A DNA stretch of 64,000 nucleotides from positions 12,141,719 through 12,205,718 of the forward strand of contig NC_064444.1 in the NCBI RefSeq assembly GCF_023343835.1, in the 5' to 3' direction. Position numbers and translations under genes: made by a program. The notes under the pieces are model-generated. The model was given only the letters and a program-made list of their open reading frames with translations, ran no database searches and was not told the DNA's origin. Below, piece by piece: positions 41,001-51,595 of the stretch; the first letter of the stretch is position 1; each line of letters begins with the position of its first letter. Origin of the DNA: Lagopus muta (taxonomy: Eukaryota > Chordata > Aves > Galliformes > Phasianidae).

Positions 41001-44000
41001 TTTTTGAAAGAAAATCATCAAAACAAAATTGTACCTTGTGTCTTCTGTGCAACAGCAATCCCTTCCACAACAAGGATTGTTACTAGCAACACTGATAAGA
41101 GAAATTGAACAGGAAAAGCATCAGTAATTGAACAAAATTATCTGCCATTTTCTGCAGTCCCTATTCACACAAATCCTAGAATCACTAGCTGAAACAACTC
41201 AGAACACACAAAAGTACACAATTTATGTGCTTTTTAACATTTCAGCTTTAGGAAACCAGTGCAGTTTAAGTGCACTGCAGGTTCTTCTTCCAGGCTGTTA
41301 AGAATGCCTATATGAAAGCAGCCATTTGTTGCTTGAGGGGACTTGAAGAATCTTCTGTAGAGTATCTACTAATTTGAAAGCATCTTATAACATTAAACAG
41401 TATCTATCTTCTGCATAATTTCATATCCTGAACTCAGATGTTTGGCAGACATATTGAAGCATATTTATCTTAAAACTCCATATGCATAACACGTGTACAA
41501 CAGATTTGTCAAGCTTACACAAAATTAACTAAGACCAGGAAGGGAAACAGGAATGAAGTTAAGAGTATATTATTATGCCCCTCTTCAAATCCTTGATTTG
41601 CTTCCATCTTGAATACCTCTAATAATTCTGGAGCCACATGTTAGAGTACTGGCTAAGCAGGCTGTGCTTCTGGACAGCACAGAATATGAGTTACAGTATC
41701 ATGTGTGTTGCTGAGACAGTGAATGGAGAGCACTGGCTCAGTTTCCTTTCCCATACAAGAGCCAAGGGGTAGCACTAGCAGGTGGCACTTTAAAAAAAAA
41801 TAATCTTATTTTGCTTTGAATGTACATATTTCATAATGCTTCGTTAAAATGGAAAATTCAGTTTCAGGATGCCCTTGAGTCATAAGCTGCTGGATGTCTG
41901 CAGCTTATGGAATAGTATTTGGGATACTATCTGGGATAGTGTTTGGGCAAACATCATTTGCTCTGTTTATACTCTTTCTGAGGTCTCTGCTTTAACATCT
42001 CTGCGGAAGACAAGACAGAAAGCTAGATGGACTTTTAATTTGACCTGGCATGGCCTTTCCCATGCTTTTAACCTATTTGCTAATATTAAGTCAGACAAAC
42101 ATGGCCTCATTTATGGAGAAAAAAAGATTTCAGCAGGAATTCTATTGTCACATTGAAAAGTTCACTCTTTTTTCCCAGTTTGTCCCTCTCATTGCTCAGG
42201 TATTTTAGTATCTCATGCTGAAATGGCATTTTCTCTATCTGTGATTCCTCTGTGTTGCTTATTAGACTTTCAGCCCTTCAGTGAGCTCTGGAGGGAGCAT
42301 GCACTGACTGTGAACTACTGCGATCCTGACTAAATTCATATAGATGCTACTGTAATGTTGGCACAGATATATTATCTCGGGGAAAGATGGAAGGAATCAA
42401 AGCCTGCCTCTGGAAGTGTCGGTCTTACATTACTGTTTTATTATGTATGTTTCTGCTGCCCTTTCTTCTCTCTACCGATATTAAAAAAGATTGTACATGG
42501 CTATGAGACTTACCTCAGCAACAACCATTTTTTCTCTTAAAGACTCCCACCCTCTATTTTGCAAGGACGTAGCAATCTCAAATCAATTTAGACCACTTTT
42601 ATAACTCTGTGCTGCTGCTTAGAGTGCAAAATGACTTTTTTTCTTAAAGCAAGAAAACACAAAACCCACAGCAATCCTTTATAAGAAAAGCAAATACTTT
42701 CATGACTAACAGAACTCATGCAGACATTATTCACTTTCAAGTATCAGTGAGAAATCTGCGTTGTTTTTTTTTGTTTTAGTACAGCTGTCTGCTATCACTA
42801 ATACTATTATTGTGCCTTTTTGCTTTCTTTTTTACCTTAAGAATATCAGTAAGCACCTATCATTACTTCAGTGATTGTGGTGTCTTCTACAGAACATAAA
42901 AATAGACACTCAGTTACACGAACCAGCGATTTCCCTTCTTGAAATGATGTGGAGACAGAAACAAGGACTTCAGACAATCTGATTGGTTTTCACTAAAGCC
43001 TGTGTGCTTCTATAAATAGTTGAGAGCTGTGTGTGTAAGTGCAAAAGAACGGAGCATGTTTCCTGCAGAACAGCATGGGCATGCAGACACTTATGGAAGA
43101 TAAATGGTCTGAATATTTGTCTTACGGTCTTCATTTTGTCATGTAATATGGATGAGTGGGTATAGCACGTATGGGCCACCTTCTCACTGTCCCTTTTCAT
43201 CCTTTCCATTTTTAATCTCTTCCATCTCTTCGCCTTTCCCTTTCAGTGCCTGTGTAGCAAATGTTTAAGGGCCTGTCTTTGCCATTTCTTTTATCCCTGG
43301 TGATAAAGACACATCTTTTTCTAAACACAGAAGAATATTCATCAGTGTGTGGGCTGTCCTTATCTCTGTGACATCGTGACTGAAGAGGTGGAGAGAGGAC
43401 TTATTTCCATTCTTCCAGAGAGTAGTGGGCAGGGACCCCTAAAGCGATATCACCTTAAACTGGGTGCATTTACCTGCATGATAGCAAACAGGAGCTTTTT
43501 GGCTGGAAACAAGGCCTATCAATGTTCAGGATGAAAGGAGAAGAAAGAAGGGAAAGAAATGAGCCAGGATATTTTTAAACCTTTTAGACTGCTTCCATTA
43601 ACCCATTTTTGTCTATTTTTTAAAAACAACAAAGCAGTCACTCGGTGTCCTAAATCCGTATCACTTCCTGGAAAAATATTTACAAATGTCAAAGATGAAT
43701 TTGGACCATACAAGTCAGTAATAAGGAAAGCAGATGTCAAAAGAAGAGACAGCTCCTGTAGGACAGCTCAGTGGGGAGCTTGTGCTGAACAGTGCGCTGG
43801 CAGTGCGTGCGGGGACATGGACCCAGCAGGCAGAGCAGGCAGAGACACTGAGCTACTTTCACAGAAAGACTTGTAGCACTTTCAGAAGGATCAGAAACAA
43901 TCTTGTTATTTCTGAAAAACTGAAATTCAAAAAGAATGCGCCTGAACTTGCAATAGGACATAGTATTCCCCTACTTTTTTTCTGTCTTTTAAAGTCTGTC

Positions 44001-47000
44001 ACCTGTCAGCGTGACATGACTATTCTTCCATGAGGATGAAAGCGAACTCTAGACTTAGCTCTGTATTCTACCTTGATACTGGAACTAGAAGCAGCAAGTG
44101 TGTAAAAATGCCACTTGAAGGTGGCTTGCTAATGTAAGCAAGAGCATGAACAGTGCAGGACTGCATGACCGCATTGAATATCTAAGGGACAGAGGGATGT
44201 TTTGGATGATTTTTGATGCAAAGAGTAAGGTGAGAATTCTACTAGAGATCTGGGAGACTGACCTCGTTTTCTTGCAGCTATTTAGCTGGTAAAGATGATA
44301 GAGGCTAGAGCTTCTGCAACATATATTAAGCTTCTACTTTGTGGCATCTAAACTGTAGGAGAGGCTATCATGAAACCAACAGCAGCAAAACCATTGAGGC
44401 AGGCAGATTAAGTGGAGCATCTTTAATTCATGGATCTGGTACTTGCTACAAACTTTTATTTCATAAATTATGGTGCACGGTTTTATACTACCATTTAAAG
44501 CTCTGATAGTTTTTACCTGTGTGAACACTAACTGGAAATGAAGCAAAAATGGCAAGCTTCTGTCTGTTTATAAAAAGAATCTATTTTTCATATTGTTTGC
44601 TTCTTTGCATGAAAGATTTTAGATCACATAGCCTGCAGACAGCTGTATAAATTTTTAAGAGTGAATACACTAATCATACGTTGCAAGTTATTATTACTAC
44701 TCAGTTGTTGAAATAAGCTTATGGAATCCTATAAACTGGTGTGATTAATTACATATTTCTGTGGGAGTCAAGATTGTCTTTGCCGGCATTTCTTAGTTTT
44801 CTGAAATGACTATACGACGCAAAGCACATTTGCTAGCTTGGTTTTGAAGTGGCTCTTATTTCTCTTTAAAAAATAGAATAATATAGTTTCATAGTAGCCA
44901 CCATTGAAAAATCAGAGTTTTGCTTAAAGAAACCAGTGCTGTAGGCTGCAGATCTGATATATGCTTGTACTTTCTTGCAAGATGCAGTCTTCAGATTTCA
45001 TGAAGTACTGCTCTGAGCTCTCTACAGTACGTCTTTCCTCTGCTTTTTCTGCATGCTCTAGGGATCTTCACATATAGAGAAAACACACAAGATTTGCTGC
45101 ATAGCTGTGAGAGCAGTATCATTGTTTCAGTGATAACAATGGGGGATCTATGCATGCAGGGCAAGCTGAATATCAAAGTTGGGAGCAATCATGCAGAACT
45201 CAGAAACAGTGAAAATTTCCACCAATTCTTAAAATAAAGACATGATCGTTTAGAGTATTACACATTCTTAGTAACAGTGGTTGTCAGAATCCTAGGGATA
45301 AAGTTGACAGACATTGCTTAGAGCAGGATTCCCTGTTTTATCTCTGTGCTGTACTCCCTGGATTAGGCAGCACCTTATGTACACACGGTCCAAATAGACA
45401 GTAATTGGCAACACACAGGTCATGCATGTTAGAACAACTTGCCAGGATGCCTGCTTCTTTCTGGCAGATACAGCCTTGTGTAACAAATGCTTATCTTAAT
45501 TATACACTGTGTTTTGCCTTATGGGAATGAATCCTTTTCTACGTACTATTCTTAAACCCAGCTCTTAATTTTCCCCCTGCGTGCTATAATTAATACTACT
45601 TTCAGGAACTGCTAATTGCAGTGTCCCAGCACTTATGGCCAATGATTTTCCATATGCTTTGTCTAAACAGCGTAGTGGAGACATTAATGTGGTGGAGACA
45701 TTTGTGATGTTACACCCTGTCTTATTCTCTGGCCAAGGGCATATATACAATAGGAATTGCTCACGTTAATTTTAGTTGTCGTTAAAGGACTCTATCAAGT
45801 GTAGGAACCCACAGTGTTAGGTGCTGCACATATTTAGAGTATTTTACTTGGTCTTGGAAGAAACTTCTTCAGTTTAGACAAAACAATGTGAAGATGGATG
45901 GATTTTGTATAATTACATGTGGATGCTCACTTCCTTTTCTTTCAGAAAGGTAATTACATGCATTTCTGATTCAAACAATTTTTAACTCAGAAACAGACAA
46001 ACTGTAAATCCCAGAGGAATTAGGTTTTTTTCTCTCTTCCTAGCACTTGGTGACATTTACTAGGTGATAAAAGCAATACTGGATTGCATCTATTGCTGCT
46101 TTTTTAAGCAAAGAGTTCTACTGCTGAGGATGAAAACAGGGCAGTTTTTGAATCCACATGCTCTTATAGTTCAGTCTGTATATATTCCCTGATTTCTTAT
46201 GATCTCAACAGGACATGAGCAGATTGTTAAAATGAGTATCAGAGAGCAGTGAAATTGGCTGCCTAGAACTTAGCCTATTAACAGCTTCAGTGATTTCCAA
46301 ACTTATTTATTTATTTAGATACTGGAAGATAGTGCAGGATTGCAGCAAAATGAAGTAACAGAGAGGAAAGTGTGCATAAGGCATGATGTATTTCAGCTGT
46401 TTGTAATCTTTACCCAAAGCACGCTAGTGGAGCGGCCATCCCATTTTTAATCCTCTCACAAATGCAGTGTAGCAGAAGTGGGCTTCATCAGCTATTTACA
46501 GTGACTCTAGCACCTTTCTAAGATCCAAATCTTGTTAGCCATTAGTGGGCTGGCAGGGTGTCTGAATGCACCCAGGTCTATGCTCAGATAAAAGAGTTTC
46601 ATCTCTCTCTGGCTGTTTTCAGTAGGGATTCCTCTCTTTAAGATTGCCAAAAAAAACCCTCAACAAATTTAGAGTCCGTATCTCTGCAGAGAAATGAGGT
46701 TAACTGGTTCAGGAAGTACATGCAGGTTTCCCACTTCCCTTTGATCAAATCATCCGCAGAGCAATTCATGCTTGGATGGATCTGTGACAGAGTCCCCTCC
46801 AGGTTTGCTCAAAACATTTAACGTTTCTGATCCTGCCTCCATTAGGAATAGTTGAGCAGCTGTGGGTTGCTTCATTCTACCAGTTTGCTCTACATCCTTT
46901 TACTTATAATCCATTTCTGGGTATCTCTGCCAGCAAAACTTCTGCCAGAGGAATACTATTTTTTATTTTGAAGCTTTCTTCATTATTTGGAATATCCTTT

Positions 47001-50000
47001 TTCATCTCCAAGCTGGGTGCAGCATTAGACTGCTGAGAAGGTTGCATTTGTAAACCATGTTGATGAGGGATTCCAAAAACCTTACTAAATTAAATACACT
47101 GGCTTAAAGTTTAGGTGGTTTCCCTGTAGCTGACAGAACGGATCCTGCTGCACATTTCTATTCTGAATACATCTTTCCCAGAGATTATGTACTCCTACTG
47201 CACTGCTGGGATATTGATACTTTTGATTTAGATCAGATTGTATCAAACTTCTTCACCTCTTTATTATCAATATAGTGGGGGTTTTTTCAGTGATTTTTTT
47301 TTTCTTTTTTTTTTTTCTTCAGGAATATCTATCTTGGAATTAGTACTGAAAGTTCTGCTGCCTTCTGTCATGTCTGAGAGCAGCTAATATAGAGTATCAT
47401 TTTTTTTCTCCTGGCTCTCCAGTCTCAGTCCATTGAAAAGAGACTGCTCTGTGTTCATGGATTTTAATGTCTGCTAGAAGAGGAGGTTTTGTGATAGGCA
47501 TTGTTAACATCTTGGCAGTCCCTTCCTGATGCATAGTGGGTCAGCTTCATAATAACAGAACATGGAGAGAAGCACAAAGATAAGCTAAAATAAAAGGAAT
47601 ATGGATTTTTTTTCATGAAAAGCTACCTGCTGTTTTTTTGGTTGAAAATTTTACACTCCTCCACCCCATTCACTTGTTGTATTTGATACATCAGCTGTCA
47701 GTCATATATCAAGAAAGGGAGCAAGCTATGTAAGTTGTCCAAGACTGCCAAGTGTTTCATTAATTAAAAAACAAATTGGAATATACAGATCAGAAAAGCA
47801 GCAAGCCAGTTTGCAGTGCTACAGCCCCAACTGCAGCCAAGACACTAATTAAGATTGTGCTTCTGTCTACATAAGCATGTCCATCTCTGCACGTGTAACC
47901 TGCTTGGTGTGTAAATAGTGTGTACAAGAGTACACACAATTTCTGGTACAATTGCAGATATTTAGCAGCTCTCTTCACCATCCCTGCAATGAATTACACT
48001 GTGAATTTCTGACAGGTTCATAAATGATTAATAGCTTATAAAGTTTCACTTGGGGAGTAATCTTTCTGTCTAATCTCTCTCCATGAATTAAACCTTAGGA
48101 AGGTGCAGAACATCTTGGCTTTTTGGGAGACAGGGATACATAATTCAGCAGCTCCTTCAGCTTCAGTCCAGTGTCAGTCAGCACTCCAGCTACATCTATA
48201 TACCAGATTATGAAACTGAACTTTTCTATTAATATCATTATATTTAGAACCAACTAGTTTTTGTAAAAAAACCTGTAGCAGTCATTGTCAAATACGTCTT
48301 GGGAGAACTAGAGAGCTAATGCTTTTGAAGTTATGCTACTCTGAGAGCAGCGTATTTTGGATACTTGTTTCTATATGTACTAAAAATGACACATAGCACA
48401 TACCATCAGATACCTGTTTAGAACAGAAGAGCTTTTTCAAACTTATTCTACAGTTACCTGAGTTACTTCTGCTTAACTGCTTGACAGCACAAGCTGTCTG
48501 GTGCTCAGCTTTCTTTCAGTGCAGCAGAAAAGATTGCAAATAGCTCCTGGTTTTAGACAAAAAACGAAATTCTGGCTTATACTTGATACCGCCCTCATTA
48601 GGGCCACTTGCAGCCTCTACAGACAATACTTCCCTCTTGGTTTCAGCAGACAAGTCATGAACTTGTCTTTTAATTTTTTTCTCTGCTCATTTTCAGCTTC
48701 CTGGGTCATTGTTACACCTTTTGATTTTGGGAGCAGGAGGCTGTAAAATTCCTAGCTTTACTTCCAAACGCTACATATCTGTGAGAAGTTAGCTATTAAA
48801 ATCATGCCAAAATGCAAATGAGAGGACTGAGCAGAATGGCAGCAAGTTAATCATAGCAGTCCATGTTCTCGCAACCTGCCCAAGTTGGAAATAACCTTGT
48901 ACCTTACTGGAAGGTTGGCAGTGTTGGCTTCGTAGGAGTAGTGGACATTTGTACTAGCCCTGGCTGTTGCATTATCAGGAGCAAATGACCAAATTCTCTA
49001 GCTGGCTTTTTGAGGTAATCCAATGCAATAACTGAAATAGTCCAAAACGAACACAGTCAGGATTCAACTTAAGGTTAATGTAATTCAACATCTGTGTTCT
49101 TTGCTGTTGTTTTTTTTTGTACTAGTCATGCTTGGAAATGAAGGGAACAAGCCTCTAGCCTATATCTTTTGGGGCAACAGGAGATACATAGAAATTTAAG
49201 GTAGATATATTTAGTTCCAATGTGTAATAGAAACAAGGCTTTATAAAGAAAGCAGCTGCTTTTCTCTTGTATGAAGGAGAGGATGATAGTGCCTTATTAT
49301 TGTAGAGCAATTGCATTCTGCAAGCTGTGCCAGGATTCAAGAATGCTTCCAGTGGTGTCCAAAACATTGAGAGCTGGAGACGGGAGGAAAAGGATCTGCC
49401 CGTAGATGTCCAACTCACAGCAAGCACCTCGGCCTCTGATCTGTGCCTTGTGCTGCTGAGGAAGCAGGTGGGCACGGCCCACAAAACCTCAGTGCTGCTG
49501 CAGCCTCAGTGCTGCTGTGGCCCAGCACCATTTCCATGCAGCAATACTTGGCAAACTCAGATGAGGGCAAATAACCAGAGTAAGAGATGCTCCAGTACTT
49601 AATGTGAAGCATTAAAGAGTTTCCTCAACACTATGGACACAGACAGTAAGAATTATATTAAAACGTTTCTATGCTTCATAGGTGATAAGAACTCAGTAAG
49701 TAAAACAAAGCTATCTGTATGGAGATAAAAATTACCGTCACTGTGATTAATTTCCATGCAGGATTTAAGATGCATCTCATAAAATATGGTGCTTGATTTG
49801 AACGTTCCTCCCAATAGTTTCCTTTTAGGATTAAATCTGCGTCTATTTAGGAATCTTTCTTCCCTCTTTGTGATCAGATCTGACTACATGAAGACTCCTC
49901 GTGCAGAGATAAAAGGGTGTGCACAGTGCTAAGTAACAATACCTTATTTCTGAAGTCATGGCAAGTGATGCATTTGGAATATTAACGACTTACTGACTAA

Positions 50001-51462
50001 TGGCTTTGTGTTCTTCATAATATTTAAACTGCGTCAAAAACTTCCTTTAGAATGACAGTTCTTTTTAACTGGACTCTAATGTGATCATAAAAGATCAGAG
50101 TGAGGTCTGTTCAGGAGAACTCCTGTATGGGTAAATTTGCAGGAATTGCATATCTCTGAAATGCAATTAAATCTGCGTATGTAGAAGGTAATTAAGAAGC
50201 AGAAGCATCAGTTGTATTTGTTGGCGGTTTTATCGTGGTTCAGCTATGCATTAACCATGTTATTTAAAGAGGAAGTAAAAAGCCTAAATGCAATTCCTTG
50301 CCCAGTGAGCCTTTTGTTCCCACTCTGTGAAATCAGTGGCTGGTTAACACCTACGTACAGTGGGCTTTTATTGAAAGCAAGCATCTTCTGGCTGTCAATT
50401 ATGATGCTAATAAATGAAAAATATTTATTTAAAGCCTCAAGGCATCCATCCTTCAGGTCGGTAACATGGACTTTTATGGGTTATGGAAACATTCTGGATT
50501 TAAATCACTTTTTACAACTTTCATACTGTGGGAGGACATCAGTGCACATCAGAATCAATTCTCCACGCTGCAGTGATGCCTCGATGGCTTCAATAATGCA
50601 AGCAGACGTTCCAAAATTTCCTAATGGGATAATTTAATAAAAGAATCCCTAATAGTTTGAGTCTGACATTGCTAGAGAAGATACGGAATGCGAGAAATCC
50701 CCTCCTGAGGCACAAGGTTAACGGTCACGTTTAGCTTTATTTTCTGACAAATCTTTCACCCACGTTGAGCCATATAAATAATAGCACAGATAAAGGCAGG
50801 CTAGAAGGAAGGCTGGCTGCCCTCAGCTGTTTACCCCTGCGTTTCGAGAAGTTAGTAACGGGATTTACAGGCTTCAGGGGAAAGAGAAGCAGAGATGAAC
50901 ACCGGTCAAGCACCAGCTTGTGACACAGACACCGGTTTTGTGAAAACATTGCAGAAAACAGATCTCGCTCGTGATAACAAGCAAAAGCACCTGACTACAG
51001 TAACGTAGCTCGGTAGGACAGTTAAGAGAACAGAAAGTGTATTGTTAACAGTGAAAAGATGGAGTGGGGGGAAGCTCTCGGCGTGCTCCGGCTACGCGCG
51101 GGGAGCACCGGGGCAAGCTCGCCGGCACTTCGCGCCCTGCCCAGCTCAGCCCCCAGCCCAGCTCAGCACCGCCGCCCGCCCTGCCCTGCCCAGCCGCGAC
51201 GGCAGTGCGGGGGCTGTCCGCGGACTCTCGGCGGCGGCCGCCCGGCAGCTTCGGCGCGTCCCAGCGGGACGGAGGCGAGTGGCTCCGGGAGTAGCGGGCG
51301 GCCTCGCCGCCCCGCGCTCTTCGGCCGAAAGTTTCCGCTACCGGCGGGAGGGCGCGCGGCGAGACGGCCCCGGGAGCCCCCGGGCAGCTTCCCCCGCGGA
51401 GAGCGCGGCGCCGTCCCGCGGCTCCTACCTTCCAGCACCGAGCAGACTTTGCGCAGGGCCAT
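25491..51462 (-). CDS. NETO2: NETO2, neuropilin and tolloid-like protein 2 (complete, 9 coding exons)
   Basis: Single-pass membrane protein that associates with kainate receptors (GluK subunits), altering gating and synaptic targeting. Joining 51462-51429, 41091-41035, 39615-39475, 37586-37338, 35338-35294, 35204-35077, 32413-32185, 28806-28693 and 26071-25491 on the minus strand gives 1578 nt, one frame, 525 residues plus stop, the same length as mammalian NETO2. Seen in the translation: signal peptide (about 1-26), CUB1 (about 45-159), CUB2 (about 177-291), LDLa with six cysteines (297, 304, 309, 316, 322, 331), transmembrane helix (about 348-368) and a 157-residue tail ending SIDF. That ending separates it from the paralogue NETO1, which carries a different PDZ ligand (TRV, from memory). 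The transcription unit lies in tandem with ITFG1, as in mammals. The identification rests on recognition of the sequence; no database search was run. Confidence 0.96.
26872..26898 (+). repeat. A27 homopolymer in NETO2 intron 8
   Basis: Twenty-seven consecutive A's on the plus strand (a T run in the NETO2 pre-mRNA), about 0.8 kb upstream of the exon 9 acceptor. Confidence 0.9.
28693..28806 (-). CDS. NETO2: NETO2 coding exon 8 (LDL-receptor class A domain)
   Basis: A 114-nt exon, phase 1 to phase 1, with acceptor ..CTTCTGCAG and donor GTAAAT. It encodes one LDLa module with the standard six-cysteine spacing (297, 304, 309, 316, 322, 331). The acidic pair of PWDENHC (Asp327, Glu328) sits where the module binds calcium. 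A whole domain on one phase-symmetric exon is typical of LDLa modules. Confidence 0.96.
32185..32413 (-). CDS. NETO2: NETO2 coding exon 7 (main part of CUB2)
   Basis: A 229-nt exon, phase 0 to phase 1, with acceptor ..TTCTAACAG and donor GTAAGT. It encodes [19 protein letters not shown] and the CUB core NFVAVYDG, then the KFCST cysteine, and ends LFTSFVD. In-frame Met codons inside it are not starts. Confidence 0.96.
35077..35204 (-). CDS. NETO2: NETO2 coding exon 6 (first part of CUB2)
   Basis: A 128-nt exon, phase 1 to phase 0, with acceptor ..CTCCCTAG and donor GTGGGT. It encodes residues 176-218, starting [11 protein letters not shown] and ending [10 protein letters not shown], the first third of CUB2. 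The intron separating it from exon 5 is only 89 nt (35205-35293). Confidence 0.96.
35294..35338 (-). CDS. NETO2: NETO2 coding exon 5 (linker between the CUB domains, with tandem donors)
   Basis: A 45-nt microexon encoding [15 protein letters not shown], the linker between CUB1 and CUB2, matching mammalian NETO2. The acceptor is ..CTATTACAG and the donor is GTCTAG at 35293, a weak site. A second possible donor, GTATTT at 35314, lies 21 nt earlier in the same phase. Using it would shorten the exon to 24 nt (35315-35338) and remove GILNPIP without a frameshift. The longer form gives the full 525-residue product and is preferred. The exon is too short for ORF finding and was located from the expected linker sequence. 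Confidence 0.87.
37338..37586 (-). CDS. NETO2: NETO2 coding exon 4 (second half of CUB1)
   Basis: A 249-nt exon, phase 1 to phase 1, with acceptor ..ATGTCTAG and donor GTAAAG. It encodes the rest of CUB1, with the [13 protein letters not shown] core, the IDRYCG cysteine and the strand-rich [11 protein letters not shown] segment, and ends in YSFIP. The Asp/Glu positions of the FDHLEVRDG core are those used by calcium-binding CUB domains in the family. Confidence 0.96.
39475..39615 (-). CDS. NETO2: NETO2 coding exon 3 (first half of CUB1)
   Basis: A 141-nt exon, phase 1 to phase 1, with acceptor ..CCTGAAG and donor GTATTG. It encodes residues 31-77, including [21 protein letters not shown], the start of the first CUB domain with its first cysteine (Cys45) and the typical G-x-F-x-SPNYP motif. 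It ends in CIYILE. The reading frame continues past the donor for some codons but loses similarity at once. Confidence 0.95.
41035..41091 (-). CDS. NETO2: NETO2 coding exon 2 (hydrophobic core of signal peptide)
   Basis: A 57-nt exon with phase 1 at both ends. It is preceded by a pyrimidine-rich acceptor ending CAG and followed by the donor GTACAA. It encodes [19 protein letters not shown] (residues 12-30), a hydrophobic stretch followed by a likely signal-peptidase site near Ala26. It is too short for a usual ORF search and was found by looking for the expected signal-peptide sequence in the 10-kb gap after exon 1. The phase joins exactly to exon 1 (G|TG) and exon 3 (G|GT). Confidence 0.93.
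41092..51428 (-). other. NETO2 intron 1
   Basis: A 10.3-kb intron, the largest of the gene, between the two signal-peptide exons. It starts GTAGGA within the CpG island and ends CAG. It is mostly unique AT-rich sequence with homopolymer T runs (47288-47322). A stop-free plus-strand stretch at 50212-50637 and a GC-raised patch at 49320-49530 stand out. No further exon of either gene was recognised in it. Confidence 0.85.
51429..51462 (-). CDS. NETO2: NETO2 coding exon 1 (start codon and first part of signal peptide)
   Basis: Begins with ATG at 51462-51460 in a strong Kozak context (A at -3, G at +4) and encodes [11 protein letters not shown] plus one base of the next codon. The donor is GTAGGA at 51428. 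The exon lies inside the CpG island, as expected for the first coding exon. Residues 1-11 line up with the mammalian N-terminus (MAL..-CSVL). The minus-strand frame runs on past the donor into GC-rich DNA, but that extension is not coding. Confidence 0.92.
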
Positions 51463-51505
51463 CGTCTCCCGGCGGGCCGCGGCGGCGACTCCGCGGAGGC
51501 GGCGA

Positions 51506-51520
51506 TCAGCGGCGCTCCAT
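51506..51520 (-). promoter_or_regulatory. upstream ORF 1 in the NETO2 leader
   Basis: ATG GAG CGC CGC TGA, four codons and a stop, ending 44 nt before the NETO2 ATG. Its ATG has G at -3 and G at +4, a strong context. It is part of the mRNA only if transcription starts upstream of 51520. Confidence 0.45.
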
Positions 51521-51559
51521 GGCCGCGGCGGCCCCCCGCGAGGGCGCTGTGGCCCGCGG

Positions 51560-51595
51560 CTACGGCTCGGCCGGCCCCCGCCCGCCCGCGGCCAT
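51560..51595 (-). promoter_or_regulatory. upstream ORF 2 in the NETO2 leader
   Basis: Eleven codons (MAAGGRGPAEP) and a TAG stop on the minus strand, with G at -3 and G at +4. It lies upstream of the four-codon uORF and the NETO2 start. Its relevance depends on the transcription start site, which was not determined. Confidence 0.35.

Larger units (their letters stand above)
35339..41034 (-). other. NETO2 introns 2, 3 and 4
   Basis: Three introns of about 1.4 kb (39616-41034), 1.9 kb (37587-39474) and 2.0 kb (35339-37337), separated by exons 3 and 4. They are unique AT-rich sequence. ORFs of 60-110 codons are scattered on both strands, but none carries a recognisable domain or sits between good splice sites. 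Confidence 0.8.

Noticed and set aside
49155-49612. Overlapping ORFs in a GC-raised patch of NETO2 intron 1
   Set aside because: They conflict on both strands, and a short direct duplication (CCTCAGTGCTGCTG) explains part of the open frames. No domain was recognised.
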